From: Bacteroidales bacterium
GTDB lineage: Bacteria; Bacteroidota; Bacteroidia; Bacteroidales; UBA932
Direction: 5' to 3'
NCBI GenBank assembly: GCA_017555925.1
Contig: JAFZFL010000086.1
Span: 1-7,420, forward strand
Length of the DNA: 7,420 nt
In this document: positions 1 through 7,420 of the stretch, in pieces
Position numbering within the stretch: position 1 is the stretch's first letter
Layout of the letters: every line of letters begins with the position of its first letter
Made by a program: the position numbers and the translations under genes
The notes under the pieces: model-generated
Databases searched by the model: none
The model's input: only the letters and a program-made list of their open reading frames with translations
What the model was told of the DNA's origin: nothing

Positions 1-575
1 GCAGCACTTCTGAAGGAACGAGTTCCGCATTTTTACAAATTCCCGAATTTGATGGAGAGTTGAAGCAGTTTTCGCAGTATTGTGATACAGTCTACGCAGT
101 AGATGGCAAATTTAATACGTTGAGTGCAAAATACATCTTGAATTTTGGAGAGTATAAGAAGGGTAAAAAGCTGTCGGGACAAATTTTAAAGAATGTATGC
201 TTGTTGGTAAACAGAAATATAATTGAGACGGATAATTTTATTATTCTGGAGATTCTCTTTCCTGTCTACTCAAATAAAGGCATTGAACAGCATCGGATAA
301 TAGACAAGATTCTATACGACAAGAATACAAAGAAAACAACTTTGCTCAGATTTTATGATGCGCTTGATATCAGGGCAGAGGGATTTAACAATAATATTGA
401 TGGAGGTGCGCCATTCTTGCCTTCGTATATGATTGGCAATAAGATGTATCAGTTCATAGATGCTGCCAAATTTATTGACCTTGCAGGCAAATGCCGTTCG
501 GCAAAGATGAAGGAGGTTGCTTCCGGCTTGACCGCAAAATCAAATCCTGTGATGGTAGTTGCCAAACTTAAATAA
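1..575 (+). CDS. C-terminal part of a 6-bladed beta-propeller protein (5' truncated by window edge)
   Basis: The reading frame is open from the first complete codon at position 3 to a TAA at 573-575, giving 190 visible residues, so the true start lies outside the window. A TTG at 60 could be read as a start, but coherent coding sequence continues upstream of it (visible residues 1-19), so I do not accept it. The segment CDTVYAVDG followed by YILNFGEYK resembles the blade motif (D-T-[IV]-Y, then a 'y-i-d-f-G' strand) of the 6-bladed beta-propeller proteins abundant in Bacteroidales (DUF5128/DUF4934-like). The ending, with IDGGAPFLPSYM at about visible residue 132, resembles the usual 'DGG-P-F-P' terminus of that family. 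Members are usually lipoproteins or secreted proteins of unknown function, but the N-terminus that would show a lipobox is missing here. The family call comes from motif memory and is moderately sure. No terminator hairpin is evident after the stop. Confidence 0.75.
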   Translation, partial: STSEGTSSAFLQIPEFDGELKQFSQYCDTVYAVDGKFNTLSAKYILNFGEYKKGKKLSGQILKNVCLLVNRNIIETDNFIILEILFPVYSNKGIEQHRIIDKILYDKNTKKTTLLRFYDALDIRAEGFNNNIDGGAPFLPSYMIGNKMYQFIDAAKFIDLAGKCRSAKMKEVASGLTAKSNPVMVVAKLK

Positions 576-585
576 AAATATAGGT

Positions 586-611
586 TTTGTTGTCAGCTTT
601 TATTAACTTTG
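586..611 (+). promoter_or_regulatory. Putative Bacteroidota-type promoter for the mutase-hydrolase-peptidase block
   Basis: TAACTTTG at 604-611 matches the Bacteroidota -7 consensus TAnnTTTG exactly. A TTTG at 586-589 is the only candidate -33 element. The gap between the two is 14 bases, shorter than the usual spacing of about 17-23, so the upstream half is weak. Transcription would start around 617-620, leaving a leader of roughly 65-70 bases before the ATG at 686. The box sits in the only sizeable intergenic gap upstream of the three-gene block, which supports its role. Confidence 0.5.
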
Positions 612-685
612 CAGATGGCCCTTTGTATTCGTTGGAGCGGCCACGATTTCATTTGATCAATAATAAATAAACTATAATTTTTACT

Positions 686-2347
686 ATGGAGACAAATTAC
701 ATTGATGTTGCAAAGCAATGGCTATGCGAGGAGTATGATGAGGCTACACGCAATGAGGTGAAACGCCTTATGGAGAATGATCCTAAAGAGTTGGAAGAGA
801 GCTTTTACAGAAATCTTGAGTTTGGTACAGGTGGTTTGAGGGGAATTATGGGCGTTGGTACAAACCGTATGAACAAATATACAGTTGGTATGGCCACTCA
901 GGGTGTTGCAAACTATTTGAAGCAGAATTTCAAAGATCTTCCTCAAATTTCTGTTGCTGTATCATTTGACAGCAGAAACAACAGCGCTGAGTTTGCAAAG
1001 ATTACAGCCAATGTATTTGCAGCAAATGGTATTAAGGTCTATTTGTTTGATTCGTTGCGTCCGGTTCCTGAGTTAAGCTACTCTATACGTCATTTGAAAT
1101 GCCAGAGTGGTGTTATGGTAACAGCTTCGCACAATCCTAAAGAGTATAATGGCTATAAGGCTTATTGGGAGGATGGTGCCCAGGTAACTGCACCTCACGA
1201 TACAAATATCATCAATGAAGTTCTTAAGATAACTTCTCCTGCTATGGTTAAGTTTACAGGTGGTGAGGAGAATATCCAAATGGTGGGTGCAGATGTAGAT
1301 GAGGCATATTTGAGTGATGTTTCAACTTTGTTGGTATCTCCAGAATCTGTTAAGAACCACGCAGATATGAAGATGGTTTATACTCCGCTTCACGGAACGG
1401 GCATTACCCTTGTGCCTAAGATTCTTTCAAGAATGGGCTTTACAAATCTTTCATTGGTTGAGGCTCAGGTTGAAAGCAACGGTAACTTCCCTACAGTAAA
1501 ATCTCCAAACCCTGAAGAGAACTCTGCACTTGAGATGGCAGTTGCCCTTGCAGAGGAGAAGGGTGCAGACCTTGTTATGGCTACAGACCCAGATGCAGAC
1601 CGCGTAGGTATTGCAATTAGAGACAACGAGGGTAAAATTACACTTTTGAACGGAAACCAGACAGCTTCAATCCTTACATACTACCTGCTAAGACGTTGGA
1701 AAGAGCTTGGCAAACTTAATGAGAACACTTACATTGTAAAGACTATTGTAACAACTGAGCTTATGGCTGCTATGGCCGCCAAGTTTGGTGTGAAATGTTA
1801 TAATGTATTGACCGGTTTCAAATATATTGCTTCTGTCATCAGAGAGAATGAGGGCAAGGCTACATTCATTGGTGGTGGAGAAGAGAGCTACGGATATAAT
1901 GCCGGCGAGTTTGTAAGGGATAAGGATGCTGTTATCACTTGCGCCCTTATAGCTGAGTGTGCTGCATGGTGTGCGGATCAGGGCAAGACACTTTATCAGT
2001 TGCTTGAGGATATTTATGCAGAGTTTGGCATGTACAAGGAGTCTTTGATTTCTCTGACCAAGAAAGGTAAAGCGGGTCTTGAGGAGATTCAGGCAATGAT
2101 GAAGAGCTACAGGGAGAATCCTCCTGCTTCTATTGGCGGTTCACCTGTTGTTAAAGTTATTGATTACAACAAACCTGAAGAGACAGGACTTCCTAAATCA
2201 AATGTGTTGCAGTTCTATACAGAGGATGGTTCGGTTGTATCTGTAAGACCGTCGGGAACAGAGCCTAAAATCAAATTCTATTTTGGCGTGCATGGTGCCA
2301 ATGCCGATGAGAAGGTTGCATTGTTAAAACAACAATTCAACGGCTGA
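686..2347 (+). CDS. Alpha-phosphohexomutase (phosphoglucomutase/phosphomannomutase, PgcA/PGM2 type)
   Basis: This is a complete 553-residue cytoplasmic enzyme that moves phosphate between C1 and C6 of a hexose through a phosphoserine, most likely converting glucose-6-P and glucose-1-P. All four family signatures are visible in order. An early FGTGGLRG lies at residues 46-53. The catalytic phosphoserine loop TASHNPKEYNGYK has Ser148. The magnesium loop DPDADRVG has Asp301, Asp303 and Asp305. The sugar-binding loop GGGEESYGY lies at 396-404, and the phosphate-binding RPSGTEPKIKF begins at Arg521. GEES in the sugar loop favours a phosphoglucomutase (or the PGM2-like phosphopentomutase) over the GEMSGH type of bacterial PMM/PGM. 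The length is slightly below the roughly 580 residues usual for PgcA-like proteins. The start is supported by the expected N-terminal helix and by the A/T-rich stretch before ATG, typical of Bacteroidota. There is no signal peptide. The next gene overlaps its stop codon. The exact sugar preference cannot be read from sequence. Confidence 0.95.
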   Translation: METNYIDVAKQWLCEEYDEATRNEVKRLMENDPKELEESFYRNLEFGTGGLRGIMGVGTNRMNKYTVGMATQGVANYLKQNFKDLPQISVAVSFDSRNNSAEFAKITANVFAANGIKVYLFDSLRPVPELSYSIRHLKCQSGVMVTASHNPKEYNGYKAYWEDGAQVTAPHDTNIINEVLKITSPAMVKFTGGEENIQMVGADVDEAYLSDVSTLLVSPESVKNHADMKMVYTPLHGTGITLVPKILSRMGFTNLSLVEAQVESNGNFPTVKSPNPEENSALEMAVALAEEKGADLVMATDPDADRVGIAIRDNEGKITLLNGNQTASILTYYLLRRWKELGKLNENTYIVKTIVTTELMAAMAAKFGVKCYNVLTGFKYIASVIRENEGKATFIGGGEESYGYNAGEFVRDKDAVITCALIAECAAWCADQGKTLYQLLEDIYAEFGMYKESLISLTKKGKAGLEEIQAMMKSYRENPPASIGGSPVVKVIDYNKPEETGLPKSNVLQFYTEDGSVVSVRPSGTEPKIKFYFGVHGANADEKVALLKQQFNG

Positions 2348-2349
2348 TG
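2320..2349 (+). promoter_or_regulatory. Overlapping stop/start with small AT-rich hairpin (likely translational coupling)
   Basis: The mutase stop TGA (2345-2347) and the hydrolase start ATG (2347-2349) share one base in the string TGATG, the classic geometry for termination-reinitiation coupling. Ten bases upstream, ATTGTT (2320-2325) and AACAAT (2331-2336) form a perfect 6-bp inverted repeat around a 5-base loop. The stem is AT-rich and weak. No Shine-Dalgarno sequence precedes the second start, so coupling is a plausible way to translate it. The overlap is certain, but a function for the hairpin is a guess. Confidence 0.5.
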
Positions 2350-4638
2350 AGCAGGAAGCAAAAGAGTATTATAGGGATGGCAATTGTATTGTCATCTCTA
2401 TTGTTGTTTTTGGGCTGGTTCGCACTGCCAAGTCTCAAGGCGCAGGAGAGCAATGATTTGCCTTTTCTTCCCGATAAAATTGTAAAGAAGAGAGTGGATT
2501 CTGTAATGCAGACCCTCACCACAAGAGAAAAGATTGCCCAGCTGATAATTATAGAGTATTGTTCTGAAGATAAACCGGAGGAGAAGGCCAAACAGAATTA
2601 TCTTGTTTCTGAGGAGAATGTGGGTGGTCTTATATTGATGTGGGACAAGCTTCCAGAGGGTGTTATCCGTACCAATGAACTTCATGCTCTGGCAAAGACC
2701 CCTCTTTTGGTAACGATTGATGCAGAGTGGGGTATGTCTATGAGATACAGGCAACTGCCTGTATTCCCAAGGCAGATGCAACTTGGCGCGCTCTCTTCTG
2801 AGGCACTTGTTTATGAAACGGGCTATATGATTGGCAAAGAGTGCAGGGATTATAATTTTCATGTAAATTACGCTTCTGATATAGATGTGAACAATAATGG
2901 AGATAATCCTGTAATCAATACAAGGGCTTTTGGCGAGGATAAAGAGAAGGTGGCAAGATATGGAGCCGCCTTTATGAGGGGAATGAATGATGCAGGTGTG
3001 TATGGCTCTGCAAAACATTTTCCCGGTCATGGTGATACCGATGTCGATTCGCACAAGGCATTGCCTACACTCAATTTCTCCTATGAAAGATTGGATTCTC
3101 TCGAACTCTATCCTTTCAAACATCTGATTGCAAGTAATGCGGATATGGTTATGGTTGGCCATTTGTCGGTACCTGCTCTTGATACAACAGGTACACCTGC
3201 ATCCATTTCAAAACCTATAATAACAGGTCTGTTGAAAGAGAAGTTGGGTTACGACGGAATTGTAATAACAGATGCCCTTAATATGAAGGGAGTGTCGGAG
3301 AGTCTCGAGAAAAAGATGATAGCACTTGAAGCCTACAAGGCTGGCGTTGACATTCTTCTTATGCCCGAAGAGGTAAGCAGTTCCATTACAGAGATTGAGA
3401 GAGCTTTGGAGCGGGGAGAGATTTCAATGGAATCGTTGGATGGAAGGGCAAGGAAGGTGCTTACGTTGAAGGCAAAGGCTGGGCTTTTTGAAAAGAATTA
3501 CAATCCTATTGTAGATATTGAGTCTATGAATGGCAAATATGTAAAGGTAGAAAACAGGTCATTCATATATAATGTGGCAAAAGAGTCAATGACCCTTGTC
3601 ACAAATCACAATTCAAAGTACGGAGAGCCTGTTTTGCCTGTAAAGAGTCTGAATGGAAAGAAGATTGCCTACTTGGGATATGATGCCAAACGCAACGGTG
3701 TTGAGTGTGCAAATGTCTTGAGAAGATTTGCTCATGTTGATACGCTTATATTGAGAGGCCCTGTAAAGAAAAGGGATCTGATAAAGGCAAAGCGTGAGCT
3801 GAAAGAGTATGATCTTATAATTCTTGGTATCAACAACACAGATGCGCGTCCCCAGTTCAATTTTGGCATAGACTCGGTTCAGATGAAATTCATTACAGAC
3901 TGGGCAGCAGAACAGGATATGGTGGCTATGTTTATGGGTAACGGCTATGTCCTTAACAAACTTAAAGATTACAATAACTTTAAGGCATTTATGATAGGTT
4001 ACATCAACTCATTGGAGAATATAGAGGCTATGGCTCAGATTATCTTTGGTGCAGTTCCTGCAAAGGGTGTATTGCCTGTATCTTCCGGTGAGTTCAAGTC
4101 TGGAGAGTCTGTAATAATTTCTGAAACCATAAGACCGGAGTATGTTTACCATTCACTTGACTCAACATATAGAATGGAGGGTGGAAAGATTTATGGAAAT
4201 CACATAGTAAAGAGCAATGGCGATACTTTGTGGTATAATGGTGCTGTAAATATCAGTGGAGAGTTTTTGAATGATTTCTTGGGAGAGGATCTTTTCAAGG
4301 AGTCTGCAACAGACGATCTTAAGGCGTTTGCTCAAGGATTGGGTATGTCAGATACAAAATTTGTTGTTGACAGATCCCGCAAATCCAATGGAAATGGGGC
4401 AAATCAAATTAATGTTGTGTCAACTCTTGATGATATGAGCAAATTCTTTAAGGTTGTTATGGGCGACGGAACATACGGAGGGTGTGTGCATATCCCTTGG
4501 CAGGTTAGGGACAGGCTTATCCTTGTTGCCTATACAATGATGGAGCGTGACAATGGCCTTTCGGTATCTAATGATGGCCTTAAGGTCTGGTTGGATGCAG
4601 ATAAAAATGACATTAAATTTGAGTATATAGCAAACTGA
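2347..4638 (+). CDS. Exported glycoside hydrolase family 3, beta-N-acetylhexosaminidase (NagZ-like), with degenerate C-terminal domain
   Basis: This 763-residue protein has a basic N-terminus (MSRKQK), a hydrophobic stretch at about residues 8-27 and a plausible signal peptidase I site after Ala32 (SLKA). It has no lipobox cysteine, so it should act in the periplasm or outside the cell. Residues about 45-385 form the GH3 barrel. They include DAEWG (125-129), the substrate-loop signature NPVINTRAFGED (187-198), and KHFPGHGDTDVDSH (223-236) carrying the Asp234-His236 dyad that serves as acid/base in NagZ enzymes. The candidate nucleophile is Asp309 in TDALNMKG. These features separate it from ordinary GH3 beta-glucosidases and point to removal of GlcNAc, for example from muropeptides. 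Residues about 420-590 look like the GH3 alpha/beta C-domain. Residues about 599-763 look like a reduced penicillin-binding-type domain without catalytic motifs. Bacteroidota relatives with an intact second domain are usually about 1000 residues long. The gene overlaps the mutase stop codon and precedes the peptidase gene by 13 bases. Confidence 0.92.
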   Translation: MSRKQKSIIGMAIVLSSLLLFLGWFALPSLKAQESNDLPFLPDKIVKKRVDSVMQTLTTREKIAQLIIIEYCSEDKPEEKAKQNYLVSEENVGGLILMWDKLPEGVIRTNELHALAKTPLLVTIDAEWGMSMRYRQLPVFPRQMQLGALSSEALVYETGYMIGKECRDYNFHVNYASDIDVNNNGDNPVINTRAFGEDKEKVARYGAAFMRGMNDAGVYGSAKHFPGHGDTDVDSHKALPTLNFSYERLDSLELYPFKHLIASNADMVMVGHLSVPALDTTGTPASISKPIITGLLKEKLGYDGIVITDALNMKGVSESLEKKMIALEAYKAGVDILLMPEEVSSSITEIERALERGEISMESLDGRARKVLTLKAKAGLFEKNYNPIVDIESMNGKYVKVENRSFIYNVAKESMTLVTNHNSKYGEPVLPVKSLNGKKIAYLGYDAKRNGVECANVLRRFAHVDTLILRGPVKKRDLIKAKRELKEYDLIILGINNTDARPQFNFGIDSVQMKFITDWAAEQDMVAMFMGNGYVLNKLKDYNNFKAFMIGYINSLENIEAMAQIIFGAVPAKGVLPVSSGEFKSGESVIISETIRPEYVYHSLDSTYRMEGGKIYGNHIVKSNGDTLWYNGAVNISGEFLNDFLGEDLFKESATDDLKAFAQGLGMSDTKFVVDRSRKSNGNGANQINVVSTLDDMSKFFKVVMGDGTYGGCVHIPWQVRDRLILVAYTMMERDNGLSVSNDGLKVWLDADKNDIKFEYIAN
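4141..4638 (+). other. Degenerate serine-hydrolase/penicillin-binding-like domain inside the GH3 protein
   Basis: Residues 599-763 of the hydrolase resemble scattered pieces of a DD-peptidase or beta-lactamase-like fold. A strand pair, KIYGNHIVKSNGDTLWYNGA (614-633), resembles the opening strands of these domains. Residues 658-672, ending LGMSDTKF, and the following NVVSTLDDMSKFFK (689-702) resemble the 'LGM-x-[ND]-T-x-F ... N-V-S-T-x-x-D-[LM]' segment of D-Ala-D-Ala peptidases (S11) and related S12 proteins. After that come GGCVHIPW (711-718), a hydrophobic strand (RLILVAY) and VWLDADKND (747-755). I cannot find an SxxK, an SxN or YxN, or a KTG-like motif. The roughly 165 residues are far fewer than the 250-350 of an active domain. 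I infer a remnant with no enzymatic activity that may still bind something. The assignment to S11 or S12 is uncertain. Confidence 0.5.
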
Positions 4639-4651
4639 TTTGTGCATAAAT

Positions 4652-7420
4652 ATGAAAAGATTACACTTTTTACTCTCATTTGTATTGATTCTCTCTTTTC
4701 AGGGATTGAAAGCAGAAGAAGCAAGATTGCTTAGATTTCCATCTGTAGGTGGAGATAAGATAGCCTTTACTTATGCTGGAGATTTATACACTGTCTCCAT
4801 AGATGGAGGTATGGCAACAAAACTCACTTCTCATATCGGTTATGAGACCTTTTCAAGATTCTCTCCAGATGGTAAAACAATTGCCTTTACAGGAGAGTAT
4901 GATGGCAATACAGAAGTATATCTTATTCCATCGGAAGGTGGAGAGCCTGAGCGCCTTACCTATACAGCTACACTTGGAAGGGATGATATAGGCGACCGTA
5001 TGGGCCCTAACAATATTGTTATGTGTTGGACTCCGGATGGCAAAAGTGTTGTTTTCCGTACAAGATGGTATACATTTTCAGGATTGCGCGGCCTCTTATT
5101 TCAGGCGCCTGTTGATGGCTCGGATATGAAGCAGATTCCATCTACTGAAGGAGGTTTCTGCTCATACTCTCCAGACGGGAAGCACTTGGCAATGAACAGA
5201 ATGTTCCGTGAGTTCAGAACCTGGAAATACTATAGGGGAGGACAAGCGGATGATATCTGGATAAATAGAGTTGGTACAACCCAGTTGGAGAACATTACAA
5301 ACAATCCGGCACAGGATATTTTCCCTATGTGGGTAGGGGAAGAGATCTATTTTATGTCTGACAGGGATCATACAATGAATCTTTTCTGCTACAATACCAA
5401 AAGCAGACAAACCGCCAAAATTACCAACTTTAATGAGTATGATTGTAAATTCCCTTCATATTCAAAAGATTATATTGTCTTTGAAAATGGCGGATACATT
5501 TACAAATACACTATTGCATCAAAAAAATGTGAGAAGGTAAATATAGAACTGGTGTCAGACAATATATATTCACGTCCAAAACTGTCGGACCCTGTAGATA
5601 AGAGCACAATAGCTTATCAGATGATGTCAATGGGTTATGCATTGTCGCCGGATGCTAAAAGAATTGTTGTTAATGTGAGGGGAAACCTCCTTTCAATTCC
5701 TGCTTCCAAGGGGGCAACATATCCTCTTACAACATCATCAGCTTCTCATGAGAAGAGCCCTGTATGGTCTCCCGACGGCAAACTGCTTGCATTCTTTTCT
5801 GATAAGACAGGTGAGTATCAACTCCATTTTATGGATCCGTCAGACCCGTCAACGGAGAGATGCGTAACCAATTTCAAGACTGGATTCCCTGCAAGAGTAA
5901 GATGGAGTTCCGATTCAAAAAGGGTATTCTTTTCAAATGAGAAAAATGAGATTTATATGTATGATCTGTCGGCAAACAAATTGAAATTACTCTTCAAGTC
6001 TGAAAAGGGTGGAATGCGTAATTTCCAGTTGTCTCCCGACGGAAATTGGATAGCATATAATGAGGCTGCATCAAATAATATATCGCTCATCAAACTCTTT
6101 AATGTGGCTGAAGGAAAATCATACTCCATTTCTACAAAATGGTATGATTCACACCAGCCAATCTTTTCAAATGACGGAAAGTATCTTTTCTATGTCTCGG
6201 CAAGGGAGTTTGAGGCTATCTATTCACGCACAGAATGGAATGCCGCATACTCGGTAGAGAGTTATATCTTTGCTGTTCCTCTATCTAAGGATACTCCTAA
6301 TCCTCTGCTTATAAAAGATGAGGAGACCGTTGCTGCAAACGAAGGTAAAACTGGTGGCAAATCTCAAATTGATATTGACGGTATAGTAGAGCGCTCTTTC
6401 CCTTTACCAATAGGACCTGGCAAATATTCGCTTACTGCTGCAATTGATGGTACACTCTACTATGCACAGAATGGAAAACCAAAGAAGTTGTCATTGGAAG
6501 ATATGAAGGCAACAGATGTTTCCCGACAGCTGATTTTAACATTTACACCAGACGGCAAGAAGGCTCTTGTTATGGATAAAGGCAAACTCTTTATTGTGAA
6601 TGCGCCTTCATTGAGTGGTGGAGAGCCTGTTCCTATGGAGGATATTAGCTTTATGGTTGATTATGCTCAGGAGTGGAAGCAGATTTTTGATGAAACGTGG
6701 AGAGTATATAGAGACCACTTCTATGTAGAGAATATGCATGGTAAGGATTGGAAAGCCATTCACGACAAATATGCAGTTCTTCTTCCTTATGTGAAACACC
6801 GTCAGGATCTTACTTATATTATTGGCGAAATGATAGCAGAACTCAATTGCGGTCATGCCTACGTTACTTCTGGAGAGGCACCTCGTGCAGAGCGTATAAA
6901 GGTTGGTCTTTTGGGTGGCAAGTTCTCAAAAGTTTCAGGTGGAGCCTTCAGAATAGATAAGATTTTTGCCGGTGAGGAGTGGAACGGGACACGCAGATCT
7001 CCACTTGCCCAACCTGGTCTTGGAGTCGGGGTTGGAGATTATATTGTTGCAATAAATGGCGTTTCATCTTCAGAGTATAAGAATATTTATCAGGCACTTT
7101 TGGGTAAAGTTGGTGTTACAGTTGCCTTGAAGGTCTCTGACAAACCATCAGGGGAGGGGGCACGTACCATTTATGTTAAACCTATAGCTGATGAGAGCAA
7201 ACTCGCTTATTATGAGTGGGTACAGAATAATATCAAGAAAGTTGAACAGATGAGCAACGGTGAGATAGGATACATTCATATTCCGGATATGAGTGTGGCT
7301 GGTCTTACAGAGTTTACAAAACTCTTCTATACCCAACTCGATAAAAAGGCACTCATTATTGACGACCGTATGAATGGTGGCGGAAATGTGTCGCCAATGA
7401 TTATAGAGCGTTTGCAAAGA
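4652..7420 (+). CDS. Tricorn-like S41 family peptidase with PD40 beta-propeller (3' truncated by window edge)
   Basis: The frame is open from ATG at 4652 to the window end, giving 923 residues of a family usually near 1080, so the C-terminus is missing. Residues 1-21 form a signal peptide (MKR, hydrophobic core, cut after LKA), so the protein is exported. Residues about 25-640 carry repeated propeller motifs of the PD40/WD40-like kind: SPDGK at 71, TPDGK at 127, SPDGK at 173, SPDAK at 332, SPDGK at 373, SSDSK at 419, SPDGN at 461, SNDGK at 506 and TPDGK at 632. An N-terminal peptidase helical domain begins near VDYAQEW (669) and ends with ELNCGHAYV, where His735 is the expected catalytic histidine. 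A PDZ domain spans about 750-835 (GVGVGDYIVAINGVSS from 791). DDRMNGGGNVSPMI (904-917) has Ser914 as the probable nucleophile. The glutamate that completes the tricorn active site would lie beyond the edge. It probably degrades peptides or damaged proteins in the envelope. It starts 13 bases after the hydrolase stop. Confidence 0.93.
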   Translation, partial: MKRLHFLLSFVLILSFQGLKAEEARLLRFPSVGGDKIAFTYAGDLYTVSIDGGMATKLTSHIGYETFSRFSPDGKTIAFTGEYDGNTEVYLIPSEGGEPERLTYTATLGRDDIGDRMGPNNIVMCWTPDGKSVVFRTRWYTFSGLRGLLFQAPVDGSDMKQIPSTEGGFCSYSPDGKHLAMNRMFREFRTWKYYRGGQADDIWINRVGTTQLENITNNPAQDIFPMWVGEEIYFMSDRDHTMNLFCYNTKSRQTAKITNFNEYDCKFPSYSKDYIVFENGGYIYKYTIASKKCEKVNIELVSDNIYSRPKLSDPVDKSTIAYQMMSMGYALSPDAKRIVVNVRGNLLSIPASKGATYPLTTSSASHEKSPVWSPDGKLLAFFSDKTGEYQLHFMDPSDPSTERCVTNFKTGFPARVRWSSDSKRVFFSNEKNEIYMYDLSANKLKLLFKSEKGGMRNFQLSPDGNWIAYNEAASNNISLIKLFNVAEGKSYSISTKWYDSHQPIFSNDGKYLFYVSAREFEAIYSRTEWNAAYSVESYIFAVPLSKDTPNPLLIKDEETVAANEGKTGGKSQIDIDGIVERSFPLPIGPGKYSLTAAIDGTLYYAQNGKPKKLSLEDMKATDVSRQLILTFTPDGKKALVMDKGKLFIVNAPSLSGGEPVPMEDISFMVDYAQEWKQIFDETWRVYRDHFYVENMHGKDWKAIHDKYAVLLPYVKHRQDLTYIIGEMIAELNCGHAYVTSGEAPRAERIKVGLLGGKFSKVSGGAFRIDKIFAGEEWNGTRRSPLAQPGLGVGVGDYIVAINGVSSSEYKNIYQALLGKVGVTVALKVSDKPSGEGARTIYVKPIADESKLAYYEWVQNNIKKVEQMSNGEIGYIHIPDMSVAGLTEFTKLFYTQLDKKALIIDDRMNGGGNVSPMIIERLQR

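Noticed and set aside
60..62. TTG as the start of the first gene
   Set aside because: The same frame is open to the window edge, and the visible upstream residues read as normal protein. The family is much longer, so the gene is truncated by the window and does not start here.
616..643. Inverted repeat TGGCC ... GGCCA in the leader, considered as a terminator or riboswitch stem
   Set aside because: There are only 5 paired bases around an 18-base loop, with no extension inward or outward and no following T-run.
2398..3162. Long open frame (254 codons) on the minus strand inside the GH3 gene
   Set aside because: It lies opposite a convincing GH3 barrel with all its motifs. Its translation is rich in Cys, His and Ile with no recognisable domain, which fits a shadow of the real gene.
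4639..4651. Possible separate promoter or terminator between hydrolase and peptidase genes
   Set aside because: The gap is only 13 bases, with no hairpin and no TAnnTTTG box. It is too short to hold an independent promoter.
6060..6257. Short plus-strand frame inside the peptidase gene
   Set aside because: It overlaps the propeller region of the peptidase in another frame and shows no recognisable protein features.
7148..7417. Minus-strand open frame near the right edge
   Set aside because: It is fully antisense to the peptidase core carrying the GGGNVS nucleophile motif and has no family features of its own.

Overview
The window looks like a stretch of a Bacteroidota chromosome, most likely order Bacteroidales. 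The reasons are the protein families present, a promoter element matching the Bacteroidota -7 consensus (TAnnTTTG), start codons preceded by A/T-rich sequence instead of Shine-Dalgarno motifs, and moderately AT-rich DNA. Every supported gene is on the + strand. I see no RNA gene, insertion sequence, CRISPR array, attachment site or origin.

Layout: (1) Positions 1-575 hold the 3' end of a gene cut by the window edge. Its product resembles the C-terminus of the 6-bladed beta-propeller proteins, often lipoproteins, that are common in Bacteroidales. (2) Positions 576-685 are a short intergenic region with a good -7 promoter box at 604-611, followed by an AT-rich leader. (3) Positions 686-2347 encode a complete alpha-phosphohexomutase of the PgcA/PGM2 type. 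(4) Positions 2347-4638 encode an exported family 3 glycoside hydrolase of the beta-N-acetylhexosaminidase (NagZ) type, whose start codon overlaps the mutase stop codon. (5) Positions 4652-7420 encode the first 923 residues of an exported tricorn-like S41 peptidase, which starts 13 bases after the hydrolase stop and runs off the right edge.

The last three genes form a tight block that is probably one transcription unit read from the promoter near 604. The mutase is cytoplasmic and interconverts sugar phosphates, such as glucose-6-P and glucose-1-P. The hydrolase would remove GlcNAc from muropeptides or other glycans outside the cytoplasm. The tricorn-like protein would degrade peptides or misfolded proteins in the envelope. 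A shared role in envelope turnover is possible, but it is inferred only from gene order.

Most of the window is ordinary housekeeping or envelope metabolism, and I found no clear sign of an undescribed system. The observation most worth following up is the C-terminal part of the hydrolase. It looks like a shrunken penicillin-binding/serine-hydrolase domain that has lost all of its recognisable catalytic motifs.
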